64,000 bases of DNA from Tetracentron sinense (GCA_015143295.1 CM026568.1:15506607-15570606); one strand, 5' to 3'; positions 23,323 to 36,986 are shown, counted from the first letter of the stretch. Numbers and translations: made by a program. Notes: generated from the sequence alone by a model not told the origin.

Positions 23323-24490
23323 TGTTGGATTTGATTTATTTTTAAAGTAATAAAATAATAAATTTATTAGAGTTTATTATTAAATTATGATTTTATGTGT
23401 CTATGAGGGACATGCTAGGATGTGTCTTGATGTATTTGATTTTTGATCCATTCAATCCATATGAATCATTGGATCAAGTTTCTCTAAGAAACCAATGGCT
23501 ATGATGAAGAGACAATAACCAACTTTCATGTATATCCATTAGGTATTGCCTAGAGAATCTTCTTTATCAAACGTTTCTTGTTGAGGTTGTTTATTTAAAG
23601 GCCAAAACCAAAACGTATTGGGTATGAGTTAATACCACAATCATGATCATGATGAAAGAAGTTTAACCAATGTGCATATACATTGGATATTAACTTGGCA
23701 ACATTCATTTAACCAATGTACACAATGTACATATACTTTGGATATTACCATTGAGACTTTTCATTGACCATCGGTTTACTTGGAGTTGTGTGCTTACGTT
23801 TAAGCCTTTGGGCTTTCTTTGATATCTATGCTCTTGAATGAGCATTACCGTTTTGCATTTAAAACTCTATATATACAGAGGATCAAAGTGAAATGCCAGA
23901 TTGCAGAGTTCATTTTAAGATCCAAAGCTCTGGCGAGATATTTCTAGATTGAGGAATTTAATCCCTGTTGCAGAGGTACCAAATGGCGAGTCCGAGAGAT
24001 ATTTTGAACCTTCTCATCCATATTGTTCAGCCATATTATGTAGACTGATTTTTCTTGGGACCGGACTATTTAGTTCGGACCCGTTTAATTGATCTAAATG
24101 GATTGTCTTTTTAGACAGACCTCGAGATTAATTTTGATAATCCAAATAGATCGTCTCTTGACTAGACTAATTGGATAGACTCTTTTGGATCCGTCCTAAC
24201 TGACTAGTATTTTGAGATAATCCGATCGGATCGTCATTTTTTGAATCAGTCCTTAATTGGACTAATCCATCAACCTGAAACCACATAAGCCAAAGGGGAA
24301 ACTCTATCGAATTTTTTGGACAATCTGCAACACTTAATATAATTTAATTTAAATAATTAAATTTAGAAGTGTTTTGAATTAATCGGTAAAATAATTTAAC
24401 CCGATTTTAAAATCTCATATTGTGGGACATTTTGATCATGAGATTAAGTTAATTTTATTAAATTAATTTTGATGCAATAAAATTAATTTG

Positions 24491-24530
<40 letters not shown>

Positions 24531-24849
24531 AATATAAAATATGTGGATAAATTCAATTTTAATTTAAAATTAATTTATTCGGGCATTCTAAAGGAGGTTG
24601 GGTACCGTCGTCTTCCGCCAAGTAGTGCAAACTTGTAGGGAAAGACCGGATGAATCTGAGCTGAGTTGAATCCCAGAAATAGAGCTGCCTTATCCCTTGC
24701 ACAATGGGAGGCTTCGACTATATTCAAGAAAGACTCTTCGAGCGCCTCTCAGTTCGAGTGATTCATTATATAATTATTTATTTTATTTTTTTGTTAATGG
24801 TCGTTAATTGTGCTCTGATTTGTTAATGTTTTTAGACTAACCCTCAACA
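23323..24849 (+). repeat. 5' LTR of the Copia element
   Basis: TG...CA ends and a 1.53-kb length. It has a (TA)n stretch near 24500 that differs in length from the 3' copy. CTATATATACAGAGG near 23867-23881 resembles a TATA box followed by the transcript start. Confidence 0.93.
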
Positions 24850-27800
24850 ATTTGAAGATATAGTCATTCTCCTATTACTACTATAACAAAATTGAGAATG
24901 GTTTCTTGCAAAGAGTTTCCTACGGTCATATGAGTTTTGTTTTATTTAATAGCATCGATGTAATTATATAATGTGCATTGTCATTGAAATGAGGTGACTC
25001 ACCATATTAATACTTGTGGTCATGTTTCCATATGCTAATGGTACTTATTGTAAGTAATATTGATCATGATGACATCACCTAAACACTAATAAATTAAGTA
25101 ATTTCTTTTACAGTTTTGTGTGCATTTTGGTATACAAAGTTATACGAAATTATGTATGCCTGTTAGTATGCATTTCTTGCATATACTCGGTTTGTCTGCT
25201 ACTTTGTTTATTCGAACTTTGCTTAGTACTCATTTCTACTGTAATCGGTTCTCAACACTTTTTTGTACAGTTTGCATATTTTGTAATTAATTGAGCACTT
25301 GATATATGTAAATTGTTGTGTGTCTTGTAGTTTTAGTTTGATCAACTTGCATGAAAAATTATTTTATTTTGGTCATGGGCCATATCTAATGACATCTTGC
25401 TATTTAGCTAGTTCTATCAACGATGCATGTTTTATATGTTTTGGCAACAGGGAATACTGCACATTCCCAATGACACTATTATGGTTTTGAAGCATGCTAA
25501 TGGTAATAGAATAAAAAGAGAGAATCTCTACCAGTTAAATGGGATAAATGACATACTTTATAAATATTGATGTTTCATATTATTGAGATTTGAGATAATT
25601 TATCATGTCATCGATGTTTTAATATTTTCTGCTATTTCATTTTTTATTGGATTATTATATGAGGGTATTGTGCACTTCATTAAATTTTAATTGTTATCAA
25701 ATGACTTGTGCATTGCAGAAAGATTGGCAGACATAGATTGGTGTAATTCATCAAAACTGAAAGGTCACACTCTTGATGAATTCTTGAAATAGTGGGGGAA
25801 ATAAGTTAGAAAATAGTTAATGCAATGGCAAAGGAGAAATAAGATATTTTAAGCAGACAAATTCACTAATCGATGGTCATATCAGTGATAAACATGAAAA
25901 ACGTATTACTTGTAGTAAGTGCAAAATAATGAGAATTTCGTTTCCTGGAGTCGAGAGGTCCACCACAATTCTAGATTTAATTCACACCGATATTTGTGAA
26001 ATGACCAATACTTTGTCCCGAAGATGAAAGCGTTACTTCATAACCTTTATTGATGATGTATCCAAATTCACATATGTATATCTTATACGGACAAAAGATG
26101 AAGTCTTTGAAAAGTTCAAAATGTTCAAGCAGAAGTCAAAAACCAACTCGAAAAGAAGATCAAGATTCTATGGGCCGATAAAGTTGGAGAATATATTGAC
26201 ACTGAATTTACAAAATTTTGTGAAATCAACGGGATTCAACATGAAATGTTTGCTCCCTATACACCACAACAGAATGAGATTGTTGAACGCAAGAATCGGA
26301 CTTTAACTGAGATGGTAAACACAATGTTAACAAGCTCAAGAGCATATGCAAACCTGTGGGGTGAAGCTTTATTGACAACATGTCACATTTAGAACCGCAT
26401 ACCTCAAAGAAAAAAAAAAGGTTCTTTATGAGTTATGGAAAGGTAGTAAGCCGAATCTAAAGTATCTCAGAGTTTTGGGATGTTTTATTCAAGTCAGGAT
26501 ACCTAACCTTAACCAGCCTAAGGTAGGTCCCAGGGGCACTGACAGTGTCCTAATTGATTATTTTTTGACAAGCAAAGCATATTGGTTTCTAAACTTAAAA
26601 ACTCCTACCCCCTATATTATAGTCGAATCCATTAATGCAGATTTCTTTGAAAATAATTTTCTATTTAAGAAAAATTTGGAATTAGTGGGGGTGCATCCGG
26701 AGTCCAGTGGTAAGAGAAAAGAACCTGAAACTTTTATTTTGCTAGATCCTTGTAGAAGTTCTAGAACTAAGGTTTCTAAAGATTTTGATCCTGATTTCAT
26801 CACTTACATTGTAGAGAAAGAACCTGTCAGTTATGCTGAAGTTATGACATCAAATGATGCTACTTTTTTGGAAGGAAGTAATAGATGATGAAATACATTC
26901 TATATTGTCCAACAACACTTGGACTTTAGTGGATCTTCCTCCTAGAAGCAGGACTATTGGATGTAAATGGATTGTTAAGAAAACGTTAAAACCCGATGGT
27001 ACAGTTGTCAAGTTTAAGGTGAGGCTGATTGCTAAGGGATTCAGACAAAGAATGAGTTTCAATTATTTTGACACCTATGCCCCAGTAGCAAGGATAATCA
27101 ATATTCGATTGTTGATAGCTCTGGCTGCGATCAATGACTTGATCATCCACCAGATGGATGTCAAGACCGCATTTCTCAATGGTGATCTTCAAGAAGAGAT
27201 GTATATGGATAAACCAGAAGGTTTTGTCCTGCCAAAGAATTATAAGAAAGTGTGTAAGTTGTTAAAGTCGCTTTACGGTCTTAAACAAGCACCCAAACAG
27301 TGGCATGACAAATTCAGGAGAATTTTCCTCTCTGTGGCTATCAAATAAATAGTGCTGATATTTGTGTATACAACAAATTCAGAGAAAATTTCTTGAGTTA
27401 TCATTTGTCTCTATGTTGACGATATGCTAATTTTTGGAACAGATTTGAAAAGTGTTATGAACACGAAAAGGTTTCTATCGTCGAATTTTGACATGAAGGA
27501 TTTGGGCGAAGCTGATGTAATTTTGGGAATTAAGATCATCCGAAGTAACCAAGGAATTGCTCTATCTCAGTCCAATTACATAGAGAAATTCCTCAGAAGA
27601 TTTAATCAATTTGATTGCAACCCTGCCCCAACTCCAGTTGATTCCAGTATTAAGTTAAATAAGAATGAAGGCAGAAGTGTATCTCAATTTGAATACTTTC
27701 AAATTATTAACAGTCTTATGTATGTCATGCACTGCACAAGACCGGGCATTGCCCAAGCAGTGGGCATGTTGTGCAGATACACTAGTAATCCAAGGAAGGT

Positions 27801-28932
27801 TCATTGGAGAGCACTTATCAGAGTTCTCAGATACCTTAAGGGTACTTTAACTTATGGGATACAGTTTGGGAGAGTTCCAGCTGTACTTGAGGGTTACAAT
27901 GATGCAACTTGGAACTCATGACCGGATGAGTCCACATCTGTAACGACCTGGATATTTACTTTGGGTGGAGGAGTCATATCCTGGAAATCCAAGAAGCAGA
28001 CGTGCATTACTCATTCAACTATGGAATCTGAGTTCATCGCCCTGTCATCAGCAGGCAAAGAGGCAGAATGGCTCAAGAGTGTATTAGTAGATGTACCAAT
28101 ATGGGGTACACCTGTACCAACTATCACAATTTATTGTGACAACCAGGCTGCAATGCTCATGGCATACAGCGAGAACCACAATCATGTGAAGGGTCTTATA
28201 ACTGATGGCAAGATAGTTGTTCAGTATGTTAAGTCCAAAGAAAATTTGGTAGATCCTTTATCCAAGGGCCTTGGCACAGACCTTGTGATAAAAATTTCGA
28301 AGGGGATGGGACTAAAGCCTGTAAAATAGTTATATGAGGCGGAAACCCAACCTGATGAGTCTCTCAGGTTCAATGGGACAAACAAGCCCATATGTAATAA
28401 CTATTGAGCACTGTCACTAAAGAAAGTATTTCTTTTTATCAATCTCTTTTGAGATGTGTCCCTTCCTTGTATGTGATAGATAGTGCATATCCTGTAGGCT
28501 GCCAACCTACAAATGATCTTGTGATTATAGGTTGAGAATTATTAAGAATTCTCTTAATGGGTGCTATACGCCTTAAATGGTGGAAGTGTAACAAGAGCAC
28601 TCTTAATAGACTCATCTTTCTGAGAGTAAGAAGCTCGTCACTTCTTATGAGTTGAGACTTATCTCTAGAGCTCTCAGTAAATTGGGATTGAAGCATGGAC
28701 GTAAAAATGTTGAGCTATTTGGTACAAACCTCTAAAAGGATTGTGTGTTCGACAGATCCGGTTAGTCAGTTCGGGTTCATAGTTCAAGGTTCTATCCACT
28801 ATGTTCCTTGGCTATCTTTGATTTGTTCGCACTAAGTGGAGATTCAAGTTGAAAGACACATTCATGTATGTACATGATATTCTTGAATGCCTATACATAT
28901 ATAAATTTTAAAATAAAATCAAGTGGGGGGTT
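24850..28932 (+). mobile_element. Internal region of the Copia element: integrase, reverse transcriptase and RNase H remnants
   Basis: The integrase part lies at about 25940-26400 (phrases such as FAPYTPQQN). The reverse transcriptase part is at about 26850-27920 (ARIINIRLLIALAA, HQMDVKTAFLNGDL, KSLYGLKQAPKQW). The RNase H part is at 27960-28330 (TCITHSTMESEFIALS). About 1 kb after the 5' LTR shows no recognisable gag or primer-binding site. The region has several breaks and does not encode a working polyprotein. Confidence 0.9.
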
Positions 28933-30461
28933 TGTTGGATTTGATTTATTTTTTAAAAAATAAAATAATAAATTTATTAGAGTTTATTATTAAATTATGA
29001 TTTTCTGTGTCTATGAGGGACATGCTAGGATGTTTCATGATGTATTTGATTTTTGATCCATTCAATCCATATGAATCATTGGATCAAGTTGCTCTAAGAA
29101 ACCAATGGCTGTGATGAAGAGACAATAACCAACTTTCATGTATATCCATTAGGTATTGCCTTAGAGACTCTTCTTTATCCAACGTTTCTTGTGGAGGTTG
29201 TTTCTTTAAATGCCAAAACCAAAACGTATGGTTCATGGGTGTGAGTTAATACCACAATCATGATCATGATGAAAGAAGTTTAACCAATGTGCATATACAT
29301 TGGATATTAACTTGGCAACATTCATTTAACCAATGCACACAATGTACATATACATTGGATATTACCATTGAGACTTTTCATTGACCATCAGTTACTTGGA
29401 GGTGTGTGCTTACGTTTAAGCCTTTGGGCTTTCTTTGATATCTATGCTCTTGAATGAGCATTACCGTTTTGCATTTAAAACTCTATATATGCAGAGGATC
29501 AAAGTGAAATGCCAGATTGCAGAGTTCATTTTAAGAGCCGAAGCTCTGGCGAGATATCTCTAGATTGAGGAATTTAATCCCTGTTGCAAAGGTACCAAAA
29601 GGCGGGTCCGAGAGATATTTTGAACCTTCTCATCCATATTGATCAGCCATATTATGTGGACTGATTTTTCTTGGGACCGGACTATTTAGTTCGGACCCGT
29701 TTAATTGATCTAAATGGATTGTCTTTTTAGACAGACTTCGAGATTAATTTTGATAATCCAAATAGATCGTCTCTTGACTAGACTAATTGGACAAACTCTT
29801 TTGGGTCCGTCCTAACTGACTAGTATTTTGAGATAATCCGATCGGATTGTCATTTTTTGGATCGGTCCTTAATTGGACTAATCCATCAACCTGAAACCAC
29901 ATAAGCCAAAGGGGAAACTCTGTCGAATTTTTTGGACAACCTGCAACACTTAATATAATTTAATTTAAATAATTTAATTTAGAAGTTTTTTGAATTAATC
30001 GGTAAAATAATTTAACCCGATTTTAAAATCTCATATTGTGGGACGTTTTGATCATGAGATTAAGTTAATTTTATTAAATTAATTTTGATGCAATAAAATT
30101 AATTTGAGTAATTTTATATATATATATATATATATATGGTTAAATTTAAAATATGTGAATAAATTCAATTTTAATTTAAAATTAATTTATTCGGGCATTC
30201 TAAAGGAGGTTGGGTACTGTCGTCTTCCGTCAAGTAGTGCAAACTTGTAGAGAAAGACCGGATGAATCCGAGCTGAGTTGAATCCCGGAGATAGAGCTCC
30301 CTTATCCCTTGCACAATGGGAGGCTTCGACTATCTTCAAGAAAGACTCTTCGAGCGCCTCTCAGTTCAAGTGATTCATTATATAATTATTTATTTTATTT
30401 CTTTGTTAATGGTAGTTAATTGTGCTCTAATTTGTTAATGTTTTTAAACTAACCTTCAACA
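28933..30461 (+). repeat. 3' LTR of the Copia element
   Basis: Same TG...CA ends as the 5' copy and almost the same length. TTTTA follows immediately at 30462-30466, completing the target duplication. Confidence 0.93.
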
Positions 30462-30669
30462 TTTTATAAGCTGTTTTTTTTTATATTATCATTGTTCTAA
30501 GGTGTTGAACTATTGAAAAATATAATTAAAATAGGAGTAAAGCTATTGGTAGTTTCGGACCTCATGCCTAATTAGGTGAGCATTGTGTCCTAATTAAGGT
30601 ACAATTAGAGCAGTCTGGGAATGGCGTATAAAACTTGCACTTTTTTTTGGTGTAGATATCATTTATCTA

Positions 30670-30812
30670 CGTTAATATGGTCAGTACGTCAGATGTTAGC
30701 TTGGGCATTAGAGTTCTTGCAATTCATACCCTTGTGGGGATTGGATCCCCGACCTCCCTCCGCATTGAAGGCCCCACCCCTACCATGCACTCACGCAAGA
30801 GGCTGGGGTGTT
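30670..30812 (+). repeat. Dispersed short repeat, copy A
   Basis: The phrases GCTTGGGCATTAGAG, TCTTGCAATTCATACC and GGGGATTGGATCCCCGACC recur in reverse complement at about 52925-53050. The unit is about 140 bases and non-coding. A SINE origin is possible, but I cannot show clear Pol III boxes. Confidence 0.55.
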
Positions 30813-30858
30813 ACACTTGTACTTAATTATTTGGACTGAAAGGCATATACCTTGTATG

Positions 30859-30981
30859 AAAATGCTTCTGAGACCTAGCAAGTCTTGGTCACACACGGAA
30901 TCAAAAGTGTTTTTAATTGATTCTGTGTGTGGCCGGGATGGTCTCGAGCCTCTCGGCCCTACAGTCTCAGAAGCATTTCCC
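30859..30981. repeat. Short imperfect hairpin
   Basis: The left arm AAATGCTTCTGAGAC and the right arm GTCTCAGAAGCATTT are perfect over 15 bases. Inner stems CACACACGGAATCA and TGATTCTGTGTGTG pair with one mismatch. The rest of the stem is interrupted. It could be a small MITE or a transcribable foldback; it matches no microRNA I know. Confidence 0.6.
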
Positions 30982-31336
30982 TATCTTGGAAACAGCATGC
31001 CCAAAATTAAATAAGGAAGTAATCTCGAGACAGTAGCTCAAGAGGATTACTTTAGCTCAAGAGGATTACTTTTGTTTCTATCAGTCCAATTATACTTATT
31101 AATTAACAAGAAATGACTCTTCATAGAATTTTAAACCCATTGCACTATATATAGTGGTTTTCAAGTACAGAACCTCCTACCAAAAAAAAATACAGAACCT
31201 AAATAACAAAAGCACAACATAGTCAATCTATAACTCTTAAAAACTTTTTACTGTTCTAAGTACCTAAGTACACACCTAATTAATAAATAAGCACACGCAC
31301 CATTAAGCACACATCCTAAACTGTATTGTGCTATAA

Positions 31337-32588
31337 TCAGAGCTGACCCAAACCTTCAATCAACAGAAAACCTGTGGTAGCCAGCACCAGTGATGCCTTC
31401 AACTTCGCACTCGCACTCCGGCCAAATCCAAGCCCCATCATGTTCGATCTTGGCGTCATATTTGGCGCCAAAGCAATAGTTGGAGAAGCTGAAAATTAAA
31501 ATTTCGTTAATAAAGCATTACAACGAAGAACATTTGCGCATATTCGTCTTCGGAAAACATATAAACTCAGTGGACATGACTAAGAGACCTCGGATGCCAA
31601 AAATATTTGATTGGACGACTGTGTGAATTTATTTTACATTACTAATATTCTAAGCACTGAGATAGAACCGATGATTATAACTATACAATCGAATCGTTTT
31701 CTGGCTTGGGAGATCTCTTAGGGGAACCCATCAAATGGTTAAATCCTTTTTCTCTATGGGTGTACTTTCGCATAGTTTTTTCTCATAATGCTCTTGAAGG
31801 AAATAAAAAGATAGTAAATAAAAGATTAAGAGATCTGATTTGTTCCCATACCAGCAGCAGCAAAACTTGGTGAGCTAGGAGGCAAAAGCAACCCTTCAAA
31901 ACCCACAATAGAATCCATAGATTAATCTCCATTAAGTCATTAGTACTACCATATGTGATCAAATGCTTAGATGACAATATTGGAGAAATATGAGAATAAT
32001 GCCTGTCATCCCCCTCCCAAAAAAAAAAAATCTGGCCATTATGTGATATATACACGAGATCAAAGGGTTATGATCATCGGGCTTTTTTTTTTTTTTTTGC
32101 ATTAGTCTTATATGTGGAACCCATCAAACATATGATGCATTTCACTCCCTAACAAAGTTTAAGACAGTAATGGACATATTTGGTGAAGATGAGGATATGA
32201 GAATTGTAACACAGTAAGTAGTAGTACCTGGGCAGCTTGAGATGTTAACTTCAAGGTGACAGAGAACTGGCAGCTGCAGGGCAAGGGTCTTGTTAATAGG
32301 AAAAGAGCTCATAGTAGTGTCATTCAGCAAGATGCAGAGGCAGTTGGGCTGCTGGTCATAGAGGTCGATGAGGTTGTCGCAGCACGGCTGTGCTGGTGAG
32401 GGTAATGACCCTTGCACAAATGGTGCACACGGGGCGAGCGGCAATAGGAGAGGCCCACATTCCACCATGGTGGGGTCGGTCGATGAGTCGAAGTCTTCAG
32501 TTTGTGAAAGAATGCAAGGAAGCCAAGTGAGAAACAGTAGCACCGGAAAGATGGTAGCCATATCATAAGCATAAAAAGAAGAATACAT
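31337..32588 (-). CDS. GPI-anchored non-specific lipid-transfer-like protein, complete, three exons
   Basis: Exons on the minus strand are 32588-32228, 31893-31852 and 31488-31337, joined in phase to give about 183 residues. Residues 10-29 form a hydrophobic signal peptide. A second Met at residue 10 (32561) would give a more standard signal peptide and may be the true start. The eight-cysteine motif is complete: C44-X9-C54-X14-CC69/70-X12-C83-X-C85-X24-C110-X8-C119. This fold is four helices held by four disulfides around a lipid-binding cavity. Several Asn-x-Ser/Thr sites are present (for example N89, N99, N115). A Pro/Ser-rich stretch and a hydrophobic tail (SLVLATTGFLLIEGL) follow, as in LTPG proteins that are GPI-anchored at the outer plasma membrane. 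The spacing suits the VAS/LTPG-like subgroup; I do not assign a specific orthologue. Both introns are short (334 and 363 bases). Confidence 0.93.
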
Positions 32589-34708
32589 GGGTATCTTTAG
32601 TTTCTTTGGTGAGAATGAAGGTGTTTGGTGTGTGTAGAAAGAAAAGTTAAGTTATTAGGACTATAAATAAGTGGAGATACACTATTTGGGTGTGATCTGT
32701 TGCATGCCTTCTGTGTGTTACTGTACACAAGCTTCCCATTCTCTCTCTCTCAGTCTCTCCCTCTCTCAATGTTTAACCAACCTGCTGGGCTTCCCCTCAC
32801 TTTCCAGAGCAAATCATAACTGAAATTATTCCACCAAATGACCCCAAAAATAAATAAAAAAATTATTCCACAAGCCTCTAGCTTCTCTCTTATCAAACAT
32901 AACTGAAACCTTTCCACCAAGCCTATCTCTCTCTCACACACATATATACGCATACATGGGTGGAGAGGATATTTTCTTGTAGGGGGCAAGTGATGGTCAA
33001 TTGAAAATGTTAGTACTTGTTAATAGTCTCCGGGGAAAAATTAGGATCAATTAAGTTCATGGGTCATCTTGTTTGTACATTTCGTACATATGCTACAGGT
33101 ATTGTTTCTCGGGGTTTTGCCCTGATTACCCCTTAAGTTTGGGTATGTTCTCAAACTACCCAACTTTTAAAAACCCTTCCCAGAAGAGGCTTATGACCAT
33201 TTTCCCATAATTCATTAGTTATCATGAAAATTCTTAAACACCCCTTCACTATCAGCAACACTTAAACAATTGTTTCTTTAGCTTTAAAATTAAAAAAGTA
33301 GTTGGTGGGAAAGATAGGTTACGTACGTACATGAGAGAGAACCTTCAACGTGCATGATCCCGGATAAGTTTCGGCAAACTCCTCTCTCCGTTCAATTTAT
33401 TTTTTCATGAAGCTCCTCACTTTTTCTTCTTTTTTTTGTGACTTTACACGTTCATATTCATTTTTACCATAACTTAGAAAGGTATGTTTGATTTCTATTG
33501 AACTCTATTGTTCATATATATACCTTGTGAATATTGGTTATTCAGTATTTTAGGATGGTTTTAGAATGAATTTTATCCTGCAAATAGATCAATACACTGC
33601 CAAAAACCATTCGAAGGAAGGGAAAAAAGAAGATTAAAACATGTGCAAAGTATCGATATGGTCGATATTGAAGCTCATAGTATCAACCAGATCGATATTA
33701 ATGTTAAATAATGTCATTTCATAATTTTGCAAATATATCTATACATATCGATACTAATGCTGCAAATGTATCGACCTGATCAATATTAATTCCAATAATT
33801 ATTTTCTCAATCATCGATACATATGGACATTGGTTGATACCTGAATTAGATCGTGGTCAATATTAATCGATATATATATCAATATTGAAATCAATTAGTA
33901 TCGACCGTGGTCAATACCAAGTTTTGTACATTATTTTTAATATACTTGTACAAATCAATGTCTAATATCTAACAAATACAATGTTTCTTACAGACGACGG
34001 TGCCAAAAGTGCTGAAAGTATCACTAATTTGTTGTTATGATGGAAAATGGGTTGTGAAAGGTGGTGGGAGGTTGGAAAATTGTGCAGAAGGTATCACTTC
34101 TCAAGGTGGAATGACTCAATGTCTACTAGTGGATTGTAATATTATGCACAAGTAGCTCTTGCCTATAGTTTATCGACTTACCAATTTCAAACCGTACGAG
34201 TTCGATATTATATATATTGGGGTCTTTCTTCTCTTCCCTGAATCTAATTCCACCAATTGACATTTGCAACGACAATGATATGTCAACTTTCTTTTATATG
34301 ATTAAGGGACCAAAAAGTATTTACCTTCTCTTATACATAACGAATGAGGAAAGAAAACATGTTGTGAAGGACGATGTTGTCCTAATCGAAGTTGCTAGCA
34401 ACCAAGAGAATCTCCACACTGAAGGTCGAGTTGAACATGTTTTCAAATAAGAGAATATCTCCACCAAAGGCCTAGATGTCCCCCACCGAAGTTATTGGAG
34501 GGGTGGATTTTGCATCTTAGTGCATTTCAGATAGGCTGACTAATATAAAAAAAAAATCATTTTAAAGATTTTGTTGACATTCATGATGGTATAGAAGATG
34601 TTGCGTCGATAAATACCATCAATTTGATATATGACGCTATGAATACTATCGTCTCTACAAGTGATGTTAATGCTCAATTTCTCGTCATCCACCAGCCTAT
34701 GTCCAGAT
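32589..34708. other. Intergenic region upstream of the nsLTP-like gene
   Basis: The left part must hold the promoter of the minus-strand nsLTP-like gene; a CT-rich run lies at about 32741-32768. Between about 33650 and 33920 the sequence is full of short variants of ATCGATAT, GTCGATATTG and GATCAATATTAA, a diffuse low-order repeat. The right end holds GTCCAGAT, the left target copy of the hAT MITE. No gene is seen. Confidence 0.4.
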
Positions 34709-35227
34709 CAGGGATACCTAGTTCGCTGCCAACTAGTGCAAACCGCGAACTGATTCGGAGCAAACCAGGCTCCAAACCAGTTCGTGGTTCGGTTCATTTG
34801 GGTTCGTGAAATTGAGCGACCCCGCTACCCGAACCCAATAGCTTTGGTTCGGCGAACTTTTATTCGGGTTCGGCGAACTTTTTGTTTGAGTTCAGCGAAT
34901 TTGTTCTTTAAGTTCGGCGAACTTATACTTTGAGTTCAGCGAATTTGTTTTCTAGGTTCGCGAACCGGCCATAAAACCTATTTTTTAATGTTTTTTTAAT
35001 CAAAATAACCTATTTTTTAAAATTAAATATTTATAATATATTTATTTACACGATTTATATAATATATTATTATTACATAAGCGAACCAAACTAAAGAACA
35101 AAGCGAACCGAGAAACAAACTATATATCCCATCCTACCCCTAGCGAACTGGGTTCACTCTAGAGTGGCGAATTGCGAATTGCGAACCCGAATTCGAACCG
35201 AGTGAACCGATGAACTAGGTAACATTG
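34709..35227. mobile_element. hAT-type MITE with 8-bp target duplication
   Basis: GTCCAGAT occurs directly on both sides (34701-34708 and 35228-35235). The left end is CAGGGATACCTAGTTCG and the right end, reversed, is CAATGTTACCTAGTTCATCGG, so TACCTAGTTC is shared in the inverted repeats. The interior is dense in GTTCGGCGAAC-type subterminal motifs and lacks any transposase. An 8-bp duplication with ends beginning CA is typical of hAT elements. Confidence 0.85.
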
Positions 35228-35775
35228 GTCCAGATACAAAAAATGGCCTCATTTGAATATTTATGTTTTATGCATGAACAAATCTATCACATAAACCAAA
35301 TTGTACTATTTGTATAGTGCTAATTGTAAGAATTTTTGTTCTTACAGGGGGTTTTGTTTCGGTCTAGCCAAATACTGATGCGTATTAATACATACAAAAT
35401 TTTGAACCATGCTTCAAAACAATATACATGATTCTTCAGGCATGTTTGGACTTCCTCAATCTGGCTTTGCCCAATTAATGGTTTGATGGAGAGTCTCCTA
35501 TAATTATTAATTTCTGAATCCCAATTTGAGGAAAAAGTAGGTTTTGAGTGTAACTTTTCTAATTGGTGTTTTGGATGAAAACAAAATAGTGAACGAGGTT
35601 GATCTTGTGTGTGTCTATAATTACCATATAGTCAACGATACAGTTCTAGTTTGTCAAATTGTCATGTTGGCCTTCATTTCTAATACATACAAACAGATCA
35701 TAAATATTCCATACACAACATAAATTGACATGGCCCCGATAAGTGGGTGTGTGGGTGAAGTGTATATGTTATATT
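35228..35775. other. Intergenic between MITE and Copia element
   Basis: No reading frame or repeat structure of note is seen. The final five bases ATATT form the left flank of the Copia element; the right flank is ATAGT, so any target duplication has one difference. Confidence 0.4.
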
Positions 35776-36145
35776 TGTTATAACTAGTTCGACAAATCTA
35801 GAGAAATAGGAAAAACGGAATGCAACCAATCACACAATAGAGACAATGATTTATGTGGTTTAGCAAAATGCCTACGTCCACGAGAGAAAATGGCAAGAAG
35901 ATCCACTAAGAACAAGGGAGATTACAGTGGTTACAAGCTCTCTTTGAAACCCTCTCTCGAAACCCTAGAAAAGATCCCTTAATCGCAGCCTCAAAGAAAA
36001 CCCCTTATATAGCTAGGGTTATAACAGAAGAGACAAAATGGGTCGGGTCAAACTTTCGGGTCGACATCGGGTCATCAAGAATCCGGGCAAGATCCATACC
36101 AACTTCCCAACAAAACCCATTTACTGAATTTGAGTCAAACTCACA
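35776..36145 (-). repeat. 3' LTR of the minus-strand Copia element
   Basis: On the minus strand it starts TGTGAGTTTGACTC and ends GTTATAACA. It is about 370 bases, with a TATATA-type promoter element in CTTATATAGC at about 36004-36013. Confidence 0.9.
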
Positions 36146-36986
36146 AATCTCCACCTTGGCGAGAATTCCAACAATCTCTACCAAAACAAGCAACTCCTCT
36201 TCACCTCTACCAGCCCCCTAAGGGCACTCAAGTACTGACAACACCAATCAAGTCCAAGCAATGTTTCAGCTTGACTGCAGGGATTGGCTTGGTCATGATA
36301 TCTACTGTAACGCTCCAAAATACCCCCTAGGAGTTAGGCGATATTTGGGCTCGTTACTTATCACAACAACTATCTTGCAGAAGCATATAAGGCAAGCTAA
36401 ATAGTGAAACTGAAAATTTCTTTTATATAATGTTCTTCCAAGTATTAACATAAACGATGACTTAATAAAAACTACAATAAGTACAAAAGTGCACAACACT
36501 TGAGTCACCAACTCAAGCCCACATGAAAATCCCCAAAATGAATCCCAAAATACATGTCTCTCTCTCTCTCTCATCCCTACCCTAGGGCCACATGTCAAAA
36601 ACCCTAACATCTGGATGACAATACGATCAAACTCCTACTCTCCATGAACCACCTTGATAGCCATATGGTGCACCTGCCGACATCAATAGGTACGACTGAG
36701 TATGGAATACTCAACGAGTACAAACTACTAGCTAACAATAGTAGTAACAATAATAAGTAATAACAATAATTTTTCATGCATGGTACAGTTCATTGTCATA
36801 TATACATAATCAGAGTGCGGAAGCTAACACAAATCACAATTTTACAATTTTTGAACATCATACTTTCAATTCATGCTTTAACCAACACGTATTTCTCATT
36901 ACCTTGTGAGTTCCTTATTCCTCTTATGCATCTTATGGTTACCTTACACATCTTATGAGATTCTTTATTTCATTTGTCTTATTTAG

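Larger units (their letters stand above)
23323..30461 (+). mobile_element. Copia-type LTR retrotransposon, broken but structurally whole
   Basis: The two LTRs (23323-24849 and 28933-30461) begin TGTTGGATTTGATTTATT and end CAACA. A 5-bp duplication TTTTA flanks the element (23318-23322 and 30462-30466). The polypurine tract AAGTGGGGGG lies directly before the 3' LTR. The order integrase, reverse transcriptase, RNase H inside the element is that of Copia. The coding part has several breaks and gag is not recognisable. The LTRs are still very alike with scattered differences, so it is fairly young on the scale of this window. Confidence 0.95.
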
